Shown: piece after piece, positions 1 through 8,831 of the stretch
Position numbering within the stretch: position 1 is the first letter of the stretch
Layout: every line of letters begins with the position of its first letter
NCBI GenBank assembly: GCA_002839095.1
Contig: PGXL01000008.1
Coordinates: 58,643 to 122,642 of the forward strand
From: Tenericutes bacterium HGW-Tenericutes-2
GTDB lineage: Bacteria > Bacillota_I > Bacilli_A > Acholeplasmatales > Acholeplasmataceae
Length of the DNA: 64,000 nucleotides
Reading direction: 5' to 3'
Position numbers and translations under genes: made by a program
The notes under the pieces: model-generated
Seen by the model: the letters and a program-made list of their open reading frames with translations, nothing else
Told to the model about the DNA's origin: nothing
The model's database searches: none

Positions 1-494
1 ATCTTCTTCATGACTTTTCTCACTTCAACCTTTGAGTATCCAAGTGCAGATAATGCATCCTCGACATCATTTTTATGTGATGGGATGAGCTCATCATCCG
101 TATCAACCAATTTACCCTTTAAATCTAATATAATTTGTTGTGCACTCTTAATTCCAATGCCTGGAAACTTCGTTAAATATTTGGCATTACCCTCTTCGAT
201 TGCGATAATAATATCTGTAATTGCGTCAGTTGCTAATATCGATAACGCACTTTTAGGTCCTATTCCAGATACGCCAATTAAGCGAATAAACAGCTCTTTA
301 GATTCTAAGGAAGAAAAGCCGTATAAATTATTGATATCTTCTCTAACATAATGGTGCGTATAGATTCTAGTGTGATCTCCGATATGATAATTGTATGGGT
401 TTGGTGAAATAATTAAATAACCAATTCCTTGATTTTCGATGACAAGATAGCTTGGTTTTATTTCTTTGATCGTGCCTTCAATCCATGCATACAT
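1..494 (-). CDS. ruvA: Holliday junction branch migration protein RuvA (3' end outside window)
   Basis: RuvA binds the four-way Holliday junction and loads the RuvB motor during recombinational repair. The visible 164 codons begin MYAWIEGTIKEIKPSYLVIE, the typical N-terminal OB-fold, with GIGYLI and the YVRED strand following. Two helix-hairpin-helix motifs come next, seen as GVSGIGPKSALSIL and FPGIGIKSAQQIILDLKGK, and the third domain begins with DVEDALSALGYS. The chain is cut by the window edge after VMKK; family members are usually about 190-205 residues, so some 30-40 residues are missing. The start at ATG 494 is preceded by AAAGGA. It diverges from the coiled-coil gene. ruvB would be expected just outside the window. 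Confidence 0.95.
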   Translation of the reverse strand, partial: MYAWIEGTIKEIKPSYLVIENQGIGYLIISPNPYNYHIGDHTRIYTHHYVREDINNLYGFSSLESKELFIRLIGVSGIGPKSALSILATDAITDIIIAIEEGNAKYLTKFPGIGIKSAQQIILDLKGKLVDTDDELIPSHKNDVEDALSALGYSKVEVRKVMKK

Positions 495-595
495 TCAAAT
501 CACCAGTCCTTTAACATATTACTTTTTATTATAACATTTTTCCCTGGTTTTTTCTATCATATCAGTTGAATATGATATAATTATTTTAGGACGTG

Positions 596-3500
596 ATGGA
601 TATTCAAAAGCTGGATTACTTAAAGTCTTACGAGACTGAGTTGAAGAACCAATTTGTTGTAGACAAGAAATACCTACCAATCTCTAAAAAATTGGTAGTT
701 ATTTTGCGTGATATCAATCCCTTTTTTGAAAAAGTTGAACTTAGAGAAGAAAAGGCTAAAGAATTGTTTGTTCATAATAGCTTAAATATCAATAGAGCAT
801 ATGGTGAAAATATTGAAAACTATCACCGTTCCCTAGCAATCATCGTTGAAAAGAATCATAACGAAGTCGATAAATTTCAGAAACAGAAATTACAAAAAAC
901 ACATGATTTAAATATCAATTTTAAGACATCTCTAGAACTTCTTGAGCAAAAAATATCACAAATACAAGAGGAAACTAAGGAAAAGCTGAGCAAATCAGAA
1001 CAAACCTTAAAAAGAGAGCTAGGTCAAATCCAAAAGGTCATGGTGGAAGCTAGGAAAGTCCATCAACAAGCAACAACTCAAATTGAAAAGGAAAAAGAGC
1101 ATTCGACTATTCTTCTTGCTCAAAACTATGATAAGAAGATAGCTGTTTTAGATCAACAGCTTGTAGATTATGAAAATGAGTTCAATAAAAAGCTAGTCAT
1201 TGTTAGAGAAGATAGCCAAGTTGCTTCTTCTGGTAATGATGAATCCTATCTAACCATTAAAAATACCTATTCACAATTAAGTGTTTCCTTAAACAAAAAG
1301 ATTAATGAAATCAAAAAGAAACATCAACAGGCACTAGCTCAGCTTGATAAAGAAAATCAAGCAAAGATTAAGCCGATTCATCAATCCATTGAGGATTTAA
1401 AAAAGAGCTACCAGGATGCACAAAGAAAATCATTAGAGGTCTATGGCGATAAGCTAACCAGCTTAAATGTCATTTTTGACGTTCAAAAAAAGAACTTTGA
1501 TGATAAAAAAGCACGTATTATCCACGAGGGTAATGATGCTATCACTTTATTAAATAGTAAGCTATCCGCATTTAGAGAAACCATTCAAAAGGAAAAGCTA
1601 ACAAAATCACGTGAAATGCGTGATGAAATGAAATCGCTTGAAGTAGAAAGAGATCGCGAAAAGAAAAATCATGATCTAACATCTGAGCTTAGAGCATTCG
1701 ATTCTGAATTAAACAAGCAAATCATTAGAACCAATAAAGATATCGTTCTAAAGAAAAAAGAAATTCAAAAAAGGTTATACGATCTAGATATTAGGCATTT
1801 AAGAGAAATTAATGATTGGCGCTTGAAAAAGGTACTCTACGAGTATGAAAAGAAACAGGATTTCGCTAAAATTGATTTAAATTACAATCATAACATTAGT
1901 GCATCTGAACAATTATTAAAAGTTGAAGAACTTCATTATCAGTATAAAAAGGAAGTTCTTCTTTTAGAACAAAACAAAAACCTTCTTCCTCTAGAATATC
2001 AATTAGCGATTGCAGCATCCATTCAGGAAAGAGAATTAAATCTACTTGCCAATGATGCACATCTATCGATTGCTGCCTTTAAGCATTCTGAACAACTTCT
2101 AGAATTTGAATTCAAGAAGAATCAAGCACTGATTCATCTAGAGCGAGAAAGAGCGAAAGCATTATTTAATGCAGACTCTCAAGTCCTTAAGACAAATACA
2201 CAACTTGAGCTAGAAAAAGAAAAGATTAAGCGTGATTATATTTTAAGTGAAGAGGAATTACGCATTGAGCTTAACCAAGCAATCTATAATAAGAGCAAAC
2301 AAGCAATAGAGCACGAATATAATATCGAATCCTTTACGATTGAGTCTGAAAGAGAAAAGATTTATATCGAAAACAAATATACGTTGGACTTAATTAAGGA
2401 AGAAGCCTTATTAGAGGAACAAAAGCGTGCCTTTGTGGTTAGTGAAGCGAAATATAAGCATCAGCTACGCTTTTCTAATGAAAAGGCTTCAAGATTATTA
2501 AAAATTTATCAAAATGAGCTTGAATTCAATCAGAGTCTAAGCGAACAATTTATGGATATTGTTCGTATGCTTTATCAAAACGATTTAAGTTATTTAGATA
2601 TTGTTAAGGAATTATATCATCTTCCATCACATCCTGAAGTCTTTAAGGGTGTATTGAAATCAATTATAAGCTTAACGAAAGAGATATCTACTTCTTTAAT
2701 CCATATCCTAGAGTATTATCAATTATTAGACCAAGATTTTTATGTTAAAAAGATTGATGACTTAACTGGATATAAATTTATGCTTAAGCATGAGGACTTA
2801 ATGAATTTCTATGAAACAGAAATTGATAAGTCTAAGGAAAAGAAGCTAGTCATTGAAAAGGATATTCGTCTTTTAGAGGAACAGTTCTTTCAGAATACAA
2901 GTGAGCTTGAACGCCATCACGCAGCGCTAATTGCCTTAGAAAAGGTGACCTTAGAGCTTAAAAATAGTGAAAAGGGTGAACACAAGCATCATGACATCAA
3001 GGAAAATCAAAAGCTAGTCGCAAATCATGAACAAGAATCCAAACGGATTCGACTTCAATTACAAAAAATTGAAAAATCAATTGATGAAAAGCATGCCCAA
3101 ATTGATCCTATCGATAAAGAAGTTCTTAGAATCGAAGAAATGCAAAAGGTATCAGAAAAGAAGCTCGATAAAGAAAAACATCAAGAAGCATCTGGCTTTT
3201 ATCGCTCCTTAAATAAAAATCAGGATATTTATCAAAGATTTACTTCCTATATTCAAAAGCATTACCAAGCCATTATCTCATTTTATGAAGCTTTATCGAA
3301 TGAGGTTTACGTTTCAGATTTATTTCTAACGACTGAATTAAAGAAATTAGAGAAGAGTTTTAGTTTATATGAAAAGGAAACAATCCTCCATCAACAAGCA
3401 TTTCTAAATTTAATGCTTAGCTTCTATTTAAAAAACCAAAAACAGCAGGCATTAATTACGAGAGGATTTAAGCGTTCTACACAATCCTTGCTAAAGAGCT

Positions 3501-4201
3501 TAAATGAAAATTATAATTCAACCGTAGAAACCAACCGTAACACACATGAAAAGCGACAAAATGATAAAACAAGAACGATTAAAGTTGAAAATGGTAAGCT
3601 TGTTAAAAAATTAGAGCTCGAAGCTCTATCCTATAAAAAGAAATTAATGCTTGATTTATCCGTCTTGAAGAGTCTTGAAATTAAGATTACAGAAAACGGT
3701 CAAAAGCGTGATCAGGAGTTGAAGCTAATCAATGATAATCAGCTATCGATTGCACAGCAATATCAGCATGATCATTTAATTAAATCGAATCAATTACTAG
3801 AACAGTATAATAAGACGATTAGTCAACTGGATTTATCCATACAAAACTCTGTGAAAAACCATATCGGACTTGAGGAATCTCTTGATAATAAGAATCAAGC
3901 AATATTATCTAAATATCAAACGAATTATGAAAAGAATTTAGCTTCCTTGAAGCAAAAAACAAATCATTATCTTGAACTGATTCAAAAGGAAACCGATTTG
4001 GATGCAGAAAAGAGAAAGTCCTATGAGGAAAATATCAAGCGAATGAATCAAAAGAGAGAACATGAGCTAAAGAATATTCATAATCACCTCCAACGATTCA
4101 ATCAAACTACGAAGAAAACTCAAGATCGAACACTTAGAAAAGAGCTTGTCGTACTTAAAAAAGCACATAATTCAAGAGTTAAAATGCTACACTTAAATTA
4201 A
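596..4201 (+). CDS. giant coiled-coil protein of unknown function (about 1200 residues)
   Basis: I do not recognise a family. The product is about 1201 residues, almost all charged heptad-like helix rich in Lys, Glu, Gln and Leu, with very few Gly or Pro, so it should form long coiled coils. I see no Walker A or B motif, so it is not a normal SMC or Rad50 ATPase, and no signal peptide or membrane segment, so it is probably cytoplasmic. A less charged stretch around residues 650-750 (ending near DDLTGYKFML) may be a hinge or small domain. A GTG at 593 is in frame, but AGGA at 588-591 sits 4 nt before ATG 596 and only 1 nt before the GTG, so the ATG is preferred. TATAAT at 576-581 is a likely -10. 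It is a single-gene unit closed by a terminator. A cytoskeletal or scaffolding role is a guess. Confidence 0.85.
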   Translation: MDIQKLDYLKSYETELKNQFVVDKKYLPISKKLVVILRDINPFFEKVELREEKAKELFVHNSLNINRAYGENIENYHRSLAIIVEKNHNEVDKFQKQKLQKTHDLNINFKTSLELLEQKISQIQEETKEKLSKSEQTLKRELGQIQKVMVEARKVHQQATTQIEKEKEHSTILLAQNYDKKIAVLDQQLVDYENEFNKKLVIVREDSQVASSGNDESYLTIKNTYSQLSVSLNKKINEIKKKHQQALAQLDKENQAKIKPIHQSIEDLKKSYQDAQRKSLEVYGDKLTSLNVIFDVQKKNFDDKKARIIHEGNDAITLLNSKLSAFRETIQKEKLTKSREMRDEMKSLEVERDREKKNHDLTSELRAFDSELNKQIIRTNKDIVLKKKEIQKRLYDLDIRHLREINDWRLKKVLYEYEKKQDFAKIDLNYNHNISASEQLLKVEELHYQYKKEVLLLEQNKNLLPLEYQLAIAASIQERELNLLANDAHLSIAAFKHSEQLLEFEFKKNQALIHLERERAKALFNADSQVLKTNTQLELEKEKIKRDYILSEEELRIELNQAIYNKSKQAIEHEYNIESFTIESEREKIYIENKYTLDLIKEEALLEEQKRAFVVSEAKYKHQLRFSNEKASRLLKIYQNELEFNQSLSEQFMDIVRMLYQNDLSYLDIVKELYHLPSHPEVFKGVLKSIISLTKEISTSLIHILEYYQLLDQDFYVKKIDDLTGYKFMLKHEDLMNFYETEIDKSKEKKLVIEKDIRLLEEQFFQNTSELERHHAALIALEKVTLELKNSEKGEHKHHDIKENQKLVANHEQESKRIRLQLQKIEKSIDEKHAQIDPIDKEVLRIEEMQKVSEKKLDKEKHQEASGFYRSLNKNQDIYQRFTSYIQKHYQAIISFYEALSNEVYVSDLFLTTELKKLEKSFSLYEKETILHQQAFLNLMLSFYLKNQKQQALITRGFKRSTQSLLKSLNENYNSTVETNRNTHEKRQNDKTRTIKVENGKLVKKLELEALSYKKKLMLDLSVLKSLEIKITENGQKRDQELKLINDNQLSIAQQYQHDHLIKSNQLLEQYNKTISQLDLSIQNSVKNHIGLEESLDNKNQAILSKYQTNYEKNLASLKQKTNHYLELIQKETDLDAEKRKSYEENIKRMNQKREHELKNIHNHLQRFNQTTKKTQDRTLRKELVVLKKAHNSRVKMLHLN

Positions 4202-4225
4202 GAGGAGAAATCCTCTTTTTCTTTT
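4201..4225 (+). terminator. Rho-independent terminator of the coiled-coil gene
   Basis: Stem AGAGGA, loop gaaa, stem TCCTCT (4201-4216) followed by a T-rich run. It starts at the last base of the TAA stop codon. Confidence 0.8.
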
Positions 4226-4233
4226 GTTGAGGA

Positions 4234-4262
4234 TAAAAAAAATAAGGACCGGAGTCCTTATT
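4234..4262 (-). terminator. Rho-independent terminator of obgE
   Basis: On the minus strand a nine-base stem AATAAGGAC/GTCCTTATT with loop tccg is followed by a run of T. It overlaps the obgE stop codon and converges with the terminator of the coiled-coil gene. Confidence 0.85.
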
Positions 4263-5511
4263 CGATAAATTCAAATTCGTAATCAAAAATTCTGATGGTG
4301 TCGTGATGCTTAGCACCTTCTTTTCGAAGTGCATCATCAACTCCCATGCTTCTAAGCTGTCGTGCAAATCTTTTCACTGCTTCATCTTTGGTAAAGTCAG
4401 TTCTTTCAAAGACGAGTCTTAATTTTTCTCCTGATAATTCAAAGCCATCATCAGTTCTTGTAATAATAAATGCAGGTTCTTCACCCTCGAATGTATAGTT
4501 TTTAACATATTCTGGTGTATGATCAATGACCTTAGGAGCCTTCTTAAGCTCTTCTAATGTTTTCTTGAGCAACTTGTCGATATCAAATCTTTGATGTGCT
4601 GAGATGACAACTAAAGGTGCTGTAATTTTCTCTTGAAGTACTGCTAGCTTTGCTTCATTACCTGGCATATCGATTTTATTAGCGACCACGATTTGTGGAC
4701 GAAGTAGGAGCTCTTCATTATACATTTCAAGCTCATGATTAATCTTCAAGTAATCCTGATAAGGATCTTCTCTTGTTAAATCAAGAACATGAAGGAAAAC
4801 TCTACATCTTTCAATATGCTTTAAAAATTGGATACCTAGACCTAAGCCTAGATGCGCATTTTCAATTAATCCTGGTAGGTCAGCTAAGACGAAGGATTCA
4901 TCTCCAACTTGAACCATACCTAAATTTGGGTGTAGTGTTGTAAATGGATATTCAGCGATTTTAGGTCTTGCATTAGAAACAACCGAAATCAATGTCGATT
5001 TACCAACACTTGGATAACCAATGAGTCCTACATCTGCTAAAACCTTTAGCTCAACTAATATTTTTCTGTGAATTCCAGGATCGCCATTTTCTGCATAGTC
5101 TGGTGCAGGATTTTTATGTGTCGCAAATGCCATATTACCGCGACCACCTTTACCACCCTTAGCAACGACTAATTCTTGGTTATGCTCTGTAATTTCACCG
5201 ATTTTTAATGTTTTATCTTCATTATATACAATCGTTCCTAAAGGAACTTTAATATAAGTATGTTCAGCGTTAGCACCATGTTGACCCTTGGTTCTACCGT
5301 TAATTCCCATTTTAGCCTTAATGTGTCTTTGAAAACGAAGATCGATTAACGTTGTCTTTCCTTCATCACCAACAAAAATAACGGAACCGCCATGTCCTCC
5401 GCTACCACCCCATGGGCCACCATATTCAACAAACTTTTCTCTGCGATAGACTGCAATACCATTACCGCCTCTACCACCATAAACCTCTACTGTAATTTCA
5501 TCTACAAACAT
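4258..5511 (-). CDS. obgE: GTPase ObgE/CgtA
   Basis: Essential-type ribosome-associated GTPase involved in 50S assembly and stress control. The 417 residues show the Gly-rich Obg fold (about 1-158), a G domain with P-loop GYPSVGKST (165-173), switch II DLPG (211-214) and NKID (278-281), and a C-terminal OCT domain (about 345-417) containing FIITRTDDGFEL. The OCT domain marks the Firmicutes-type Obg. AGAGGTG precedes the ATG. It is the last gene of rplU-prp-rpmA-obgE, but a strong terminator hairpin lies between rpmA and this gene, so it probably depends on readthrough. Confidence 0.97.
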   Translation of the reverse strand: MFVDEITVEVYGGRGGNGIAVYRREKFVEYGGPWGGSGGHGGSVIFVGDEGKTTLIDLRFQRHIKAKMGINGRTKGQHGANAEHTYIKVPLGTIVYNEDKTLKIGEITEHNQELVVAKGGKGGRGNMAFATHKNPAPDYAENGDPGIHRKILVELKVLADVGLIGYPSVGKSTLISVVSNARPKIAEYPFTTLHPNLGMVQVGDESFVLADLPGLIENAHLGLGLGIQFLKHIERCRVFLHVLDLTREDPYQDYLKINHELEMYNEELLLRPQIVVANKIDMPGNEAKLAVLQEKITAPLVVISAHQRFDIDKLLKKTLEELKKAPKVIDHTPEYVKNYTFEGEEPAFIITRTDDGFELSGEKLRLVFERTDFTKDEAVKRFARQLRSMGVDDALRKEGAKHHDTIRIFDYEFEFIE

Positions 5512-5534
5512 TTAAAACACCTCTTTTCAAACGA

Positions 5535-5561
5535 GAAAAAAAGGATAACTCGGTTATCCTT
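5535..5561 (-). terminator. intra-operon terminator between rpmA and obgE
   Basis: On the minus strand, stem AAGGATAAC, loop cga, stem GTTATCCTT (5541-5561), then a run of T complementary to the A tract at 5535-5540. It overlaps the rpmA stop codon. I see no promoter in the 42 nt before obgE, so this looks like partial termination that sets obgE below the ribosomal genes. Confidence 0.85.
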
Positions 5562-5832
5562 CGTAAACTGACACTTGAGTGCGGTCACGGCCTTTTCTTT
5601 CGTATTTCACATAGCCTGTAACTGTAGCAAATAATGTATCATCGCCGCCACGTCCTACGTTAGTGCCAGGATGAACTTTCGTTCCTCTTTGACGATAAAT
5701 GATTGAGCCTGCAGTTGCAAACTGACCATCACTTAACTTAGAGCCTAAACGCTGAGCATGGGAATCGCGACCATTACGAGACGAACCTGTACCTTTTTTC
5801 GATGCGAATAACTGTATATTTAATTTTAACAT
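5554..5832 (-). CDS. rpmA: 50S ribosomal protein L27 with Prp-cleaved N-terminal extension
   Basis: L27 reaches toward the peptidyl transferase centre of the 50S subunit. The 92-residue chain begins [17 protein letters not shown]. The LNIQLFA leader before SKKG is the extension known in Firmicutes and relatives that must be removed by the cysteine protease Prp, leaving a mature N-terminus at SKKG. Conserved features follow: [15 protein letters not shown] and the QRG/HPG/N-VGRG motifs. It lies 1 nt downstream of prp and is followed by a terminator hairpin overlapping its stop. Confidence 0.98.
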   Translation of the reverse strand: MLKLNIQLFASKKGTGSSRNGRDSHAQRLGSKLSDGQFATAGSIIYRQRGTKVHPGTNVGRGGDDTLFATVTGYVKYERKGRDRTQVSVYEG

Positions 5833-5833
5833 G

Positions 5834-6148
5834 TTATCCCTCCTTCTGATTTTTAATATATTTAGGATATTGTTTTTCTAAATCAACGACTGTATACTCC
5901 AAATTTTCTAATAGCTTTTGAACGGTTTCATTATCTTTGTTCACAATAAGCTTGAAGTATCCGTCTTTCACTGTTAAGTCGATTGTTTGACTTAACCCTA
6001 AGTGCTCAATTGCATTTGCAGTAACAAGAATTGCACTTGATACAGCGGCGCAGACGATGTCTTCACCTTTTTTTGCATAATTGGCATGTCCGAAAACGTT
6101 AAATTCTTTAATCTTTCCGTTTTCTAAAACGATATTACTTTTAATCAT
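5834..6148 (-). CDS. prp: ribosomal-processing cysteine protease Prp
   Basis: Cysteine protease that removes the N-terminal extension of L27. The 104-residue protein carries the family signature [19 protein letters not shown], giving catalytic His21 and Cys33, the usual 11 residues between them. It lies between rplU (2-nt gap) and rpmA (1-nt gap), the standard arrangement, and its substrate rpmA carries the matching [11 protein letters not shown] site. Older annotations call it YsxB or DUF464. Confidence 0.95.
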   Translation of the reverse strand: MIKSNIVLENGKIKEFNVFGHANYAKKGEDIVCAAVSSAILVTANAIEHLGLSQTIDLTVKDGYFKLIVNKDNETVQKLLENLEYTVVDLEKQYPKYIKNQKEG

Positions 6149-6150
6149 GA

Positions 6151-6459
6151 TTAAGCTACGATTGATTCAACAACGAGCTTAGTATATGATTGTCTATGGC
6201 CTTGCTTGCGACGATAGTTTTTTCTGACCTTGTACTTGAAAACGATGATCTTAGGACCACGACCGTGTTTCACTACTTTGGCAACTACCTTAGCACCTTC
6301 AACCATTGGAGTTCCAATGACTGGGTTTTCTCCGCCGACCATTAAGACTTCAGTAAACTCGTAAGTATCTCCAGCCTCTACATCTAATTTTTCAATATAG
6401 ATTTCTTGACCTTCTGTAACTCTAACTTGCTTACCACCAGTTTTAATAACTGCATACAT
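6151..6459 (-). CDS. rplU: 50S ribosomal protein L21
   Basis: Primary 23S rRNA-binding protein of the 50S subunit. It is 102 residues and opens with the typical [14 protein letters not shown]; the C-terminal part has the basic [16 protein letters not shown] signature. AAGGAGGTG lies 6 nt before the ATG. It is the first gene of rplU-prp-rpmA-obgE, with a clear sigma-A-type promoter and a structured leader that probably gives autoregulation. Confidence 0.98.
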   Translation of the reverse strand: MYAVIKTGGKQVRVTEGQEIYIEKLDVEAGDTYEFTEVLMVGGENPVIGTPMVEGAKVVAKVVKHGRGPKIIVFKYKVRKNYRRKQGHRQSYTKLVVESIVA

Positions 6460-6556
6460 GTTGCTACACCTCCTTAATTTTTATGAAGACTCACTATCTA
6501 AGGTAACTAACAAGCAGTTAGTATTTATAACCTGTCCTATGTGGTACAACATAGAT
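6460..6556 (-). promoter_or_regulatory. L21-leader-type structured 5' UTR
   Basis: The roughly 90-nt leader between the promoter and the rplU ATG can fold. One hairpin is CTATGT-tgtacc-ACATAG (6537-6554), another is CTAAC-tgctt-GTTAG (6507-6521), and TATCTA/TAGATA (6552-6557 with 6495-6500) can close the whole element. The closing stem and the first hairpin share bases 6552-6554, so they may be alternatives. Position and shape fit the known Firmicutes L21 leader through which L21 is thought to repress its own operon. No covariance test was possible. Confidence 0.5.
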
Positions 6557-6585
6557 ATTTTAACGTAGTTGATATGAAAAGTCAA
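6557..6585 (-). promoter_or_regulatory. sigma-A-type promoter of the rplU operon
   Basis: -35 TTGACT (6580-6585), 17-nt spacer, -10 TAAAAT (6557-6562), read on the minus strand. Confidence 0.8.
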
Positions 6586-6625
6586 CAAAAATATGCTTTT
6601 TAAAGGGGTAAACCATGTTATTTTT

Positions 6626-7456
6626 CTAGGATTTTTTTTCTTTTGCTGAATTACTGAGTTTTTCGCTCCAATTTGCGGCTAATCGCTCAAATTTGGTAGT
6701 AATTCCTAGGTCTGGATTGAGTTCAAATATGCTTTGACCCATCTTGTTTTTCATTTTAAGGAGGTAAATGTCGTGGTGAATGTGCTCTGTAATGATTCGA
6801 ACCATCAAATCATTTTTGGTAATTGTGCCCATCCACTCATCTCGATCGATTAAGTGGTTTGCTACTAAAACAGAGGATAAATCGATCACGAGCATCATTC
6901 TGGTTTGGATGGTAGGCTTGTATTTGTGCGTAAAAATATGGACATTGGTGCGCTTATAATCAGTATCTCTAAAGGAAAAAATATAAACATCAACACCCTT
7001 TCTTTCTAAATGAGAGAAACAGTCATCAAATTGCTCTAAATCAAGATCGGTATTCATATAAACTTCTACCTCTGCTCCATAGAGCATGGTTCTAATTTTA
7101 CCGAGGATATTGAAATAGCCTACAATATTTAGATAAGGCTCACGATTGACTCCAGAATCTATGGATGAAATGACTTCCTTTAGATTGTCTATATTTTTTT
7201 GATAGGAAAGTGATAGTTTACTAAGTAATGTATTAGGATCTTCTGCAAAATATAAATCCTTACTTCCGTTTTCTACGAGTAAAATGCCTTGATCATACAT
7301 CGATTCAATAATGGAATAGATTGAAGATCTTGATAAATGAAGATCCTTTGAAATTTGAAAAACAGTTAATCCAGGATTTTTTAATAAATGGATGTAAATC
7401 ATCGCTTCAGTTTCTGAAAAATGAATATTTTTTAGTAGTTCAATTGCTTTATGCAT
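6626..7456 (-). CDS. TrmB-family transcriptional regulator
   Basis: 276 residues. The N-terminal winged helix-turn-helix of the TrmB type (about 5-75) contains FSETEAMIYIHLLKNPGLTV and SRSSIYSIIESMYDQGIL. A linker helix (about 80-105) precedes a C-terminal effector-like domain containing a phospholipase-D-like half (about 110-240). TrmB proteins usually respond to sugars or related metabolites. It sits directly downstream of the nucleoside-type ABC operon but has its own promoter, so it may control that importer and itself. The likely operator lies over its own start site. The ligand is unknown. AGAGGTG precedes ATG 7456. Confidence 0.8.
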   Translation of the reverse strand: MHKAIELLKNIHFSETEAMIYIHLLKNPGLTVFQISKDLHLSRSSIYSIIESMYDQGILLVENGSKDLYFAEDPNTLLSKLSLSYQKNIDNLKEVISSIDSGVNREPYLNIVGYFNILGKIRTMLYGAEVEVYMNTDLDLEQFDDCFSHLERKGVDVYIFSFRDTDYKRTNVHIFTHKYKPTIQTRMMLVIDLSSVLVANHLIDRDEWMGTITKNDLMVRIITEHIHHDIYLLKMKNKMGQSIFELNPDLGITTKFERLAANWSEKLSNSAKEKKS

Positions 7457-7472
7457 GGCACACCTCTTAAAC

Positions 7473-7491
7473 GTTGTCTATTTCGTACAAC
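7473..7491 (-). promoter_or_regulatory. candidate operator (autoregulation of the TrmB gene)
   Basis: Inverted repeat GTTGT-(9 nt)-ACAAC starting 3 nt after the -10 box of the TrmB gene, over the expected transcription start. Location fits a repressor site. The identity of the binding protein is inferred. Confidence 0.45.
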
Positions 7492-7494
7492 GCT

Positions 7495-7523
7495 ATTATA
7501 GCAAATAAAAAACGGTTGAGCAA
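7495..7523 (-). promoter_or_regulatory. promoter of the TrmB-family gene
   Basis: -35 TTGCTC (7518-7523), 17-nt spacer, -10 TATAAT (7495-7500). The -35 box lies inside the terminator hairpin of the upstream permease operon. Confidence 0.65.
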
Positions 7524-7534
7524 GTCAACCGTTT
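7503..7534 (-). terminator. Rho-independent terminator of the ABC importer operon
   Basis: Minus strand stem AAACGGTTGA/TCAACCGTTT (7510-7519 with 7525-7534), loop of 5, then a T-rich run. Confidence 0.9.
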
Positions 7535-7550
7535 GAGAATAAATTTCTAA

Positions 7551-8831
7551 TTATCTCTTTCCCTGATCATATATTTGACCAAGTGCTTTAGGAGATCTAG
7601 AAGACTTCGAGAATGCAGCTAGAATGATTAAGGTTGCTACATAAGGAACGATGTCATAAATTTCCTTTTCAATACCTAAATTGGTTAAGAATGGAATGAT
7701 CGAATAAGAGTTAGCTATCGTTCTCATAAAGCCAAAGAATAGTGCTGCTAGGATAATTCCTGAGGGCTTCCAGTTACCAAAGATTAAGACTGCGATTGCT
7801 AAGAACCCAAAGCCTGCAACAGTGACATTAAACTCTGTTGAAGTTGATGTAACAAAGATGACTCCACCCATACCAGCAAGTACACCAGAAAGTGTTACTG
7901 CGATAAATCTCATGCGGTAAATATTAATACCAAGTGAGTCTGCAGCATGTGGATTTTCACCGCAAGCTCTTAAGCGTAGACCAAATCGACTTCTAAATAA
8001 TAAATAGCCTATGATAGCGAGTAATGCTAAACCAATATAAAAGCTTAAGAATACTCTAGAAAAGAATAAATCACCAAGAATAGGGATTGATCCAAGGACA
8101 GGAACCTTTTGAATCATAAATGTCGATGAAAACTGAACCTGTTGACCACCCTGTAAAAATCTTGCAGTAAAGATTGCAAACGCTGGTGCGAATAGATTAA
8201 GTGCTGTAGCAGAAATGATTTGATCTGCCTTCATATAAATCGATGCATGCGCATGAATCATTGCGTATAATCCACCGACAATACCACCAATCATCATACC
8301 CATAATTAGAATAAATTGAGTTCTAGCTTCAATTCCAATCATGATTTGCTGTAAGCTGAATGCGATAATATAACCAATGACACCAGTTAACGCGAACTTT
8401 ATAGCAGTAATTGAAGCCTTTGGTCTTCTAACCTTAAGTCCAAAGTACCAGAATAAACCAAGCACTGGAATTAAGAATGAGAAAATCTTAAATGGAATGA
8501 CAGATTCACTACTATTTTGCATTTCAGGATCCTTAAACTGATAGAAATCTTTTTTAGCGAATTTCACCAGTAAAATATGAACTACAAATAAGATGATCAC
8601 TGTAAATGATAAAGAAATAACGAAGATAACGAGTTGAGTAAGTGGTGAGTATGGGAATCCTTCAAGTCCTTGAATTGACCAAATTCCAACAAATGCACCT
8701 AAAACCATAATACCTTCTAGGGCAATATTGGTAACACCACTACGTTCCGCTAAAAGACCACCAAGTGCAACAACTAAGAGCACTGTCATTGAAATATATG
8801 TATTTTGAATGAGCTGATAAATGATTTCCAT
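7551..8831 (-). CDS. BMP-type nucleoside ABC transporter permease (NupQ/YufQ-like)
   Basis: 426 residues with about nine or ten hydrophobic segments. It belongs to the branched-chain/sugar permease fold (BPD_transp_2), seen in LLAERSGVTNIALEGIMVLGA near the N-terminus and LRACGENPHAADSLGINIYR followed by GVLAGMGG, the cytoplasmic coupling loop. It is one of two different permeases of the importer. A central insertion at about residues 95-140 is longer than in many relatives. Its start overlaps the stop of the upstream permease by 1 nt (TAATG). Last gene of the operon, followed by a strong terminator. Confidence 0.9.
   Translation of the reverse strand: MEIIYQLIQNTYISMTVLLVVALGGLLAERSGVTNIALEGIMVLGAFVGIWSIQGLEGFPYSPLTQLVIFVISLSFTVIILFVVHILLVKFAKKDFYQFKDPEMQNSSESVIPFKIFSFLIPVLGLFWYFGLKVRRPKASITAIKFALTGVIGYIIAFSLQQIMIGIEARTQFILIMGMMIGGIVGGLYAMIHAHASIYMKADQIISATALNLFAPAFAIFTARFLQGGQQVQFSSTFMIQKVPVLGSIPILGDLFFSRVFLSFYIGLALLAIIGYLLFRSRFGLRLRACGENPHAADSLGINIYRMRFIAVTLSGVLAGMGGVIFVTSTSTEFNVTVAGFGFLAIAVLIFGNWKPSGIILAALFFGFMRTIANSYSIIPFLTNLGIEKEIYDIVPYVATLIILAAFSKSSRSPKALGQIYDQGKR

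Noticed and set aside
3027..3212. Second reading frame inside the coiled-coil gene
   Set aside because: Lys/Asn-rich shadow in another frame without start signals.
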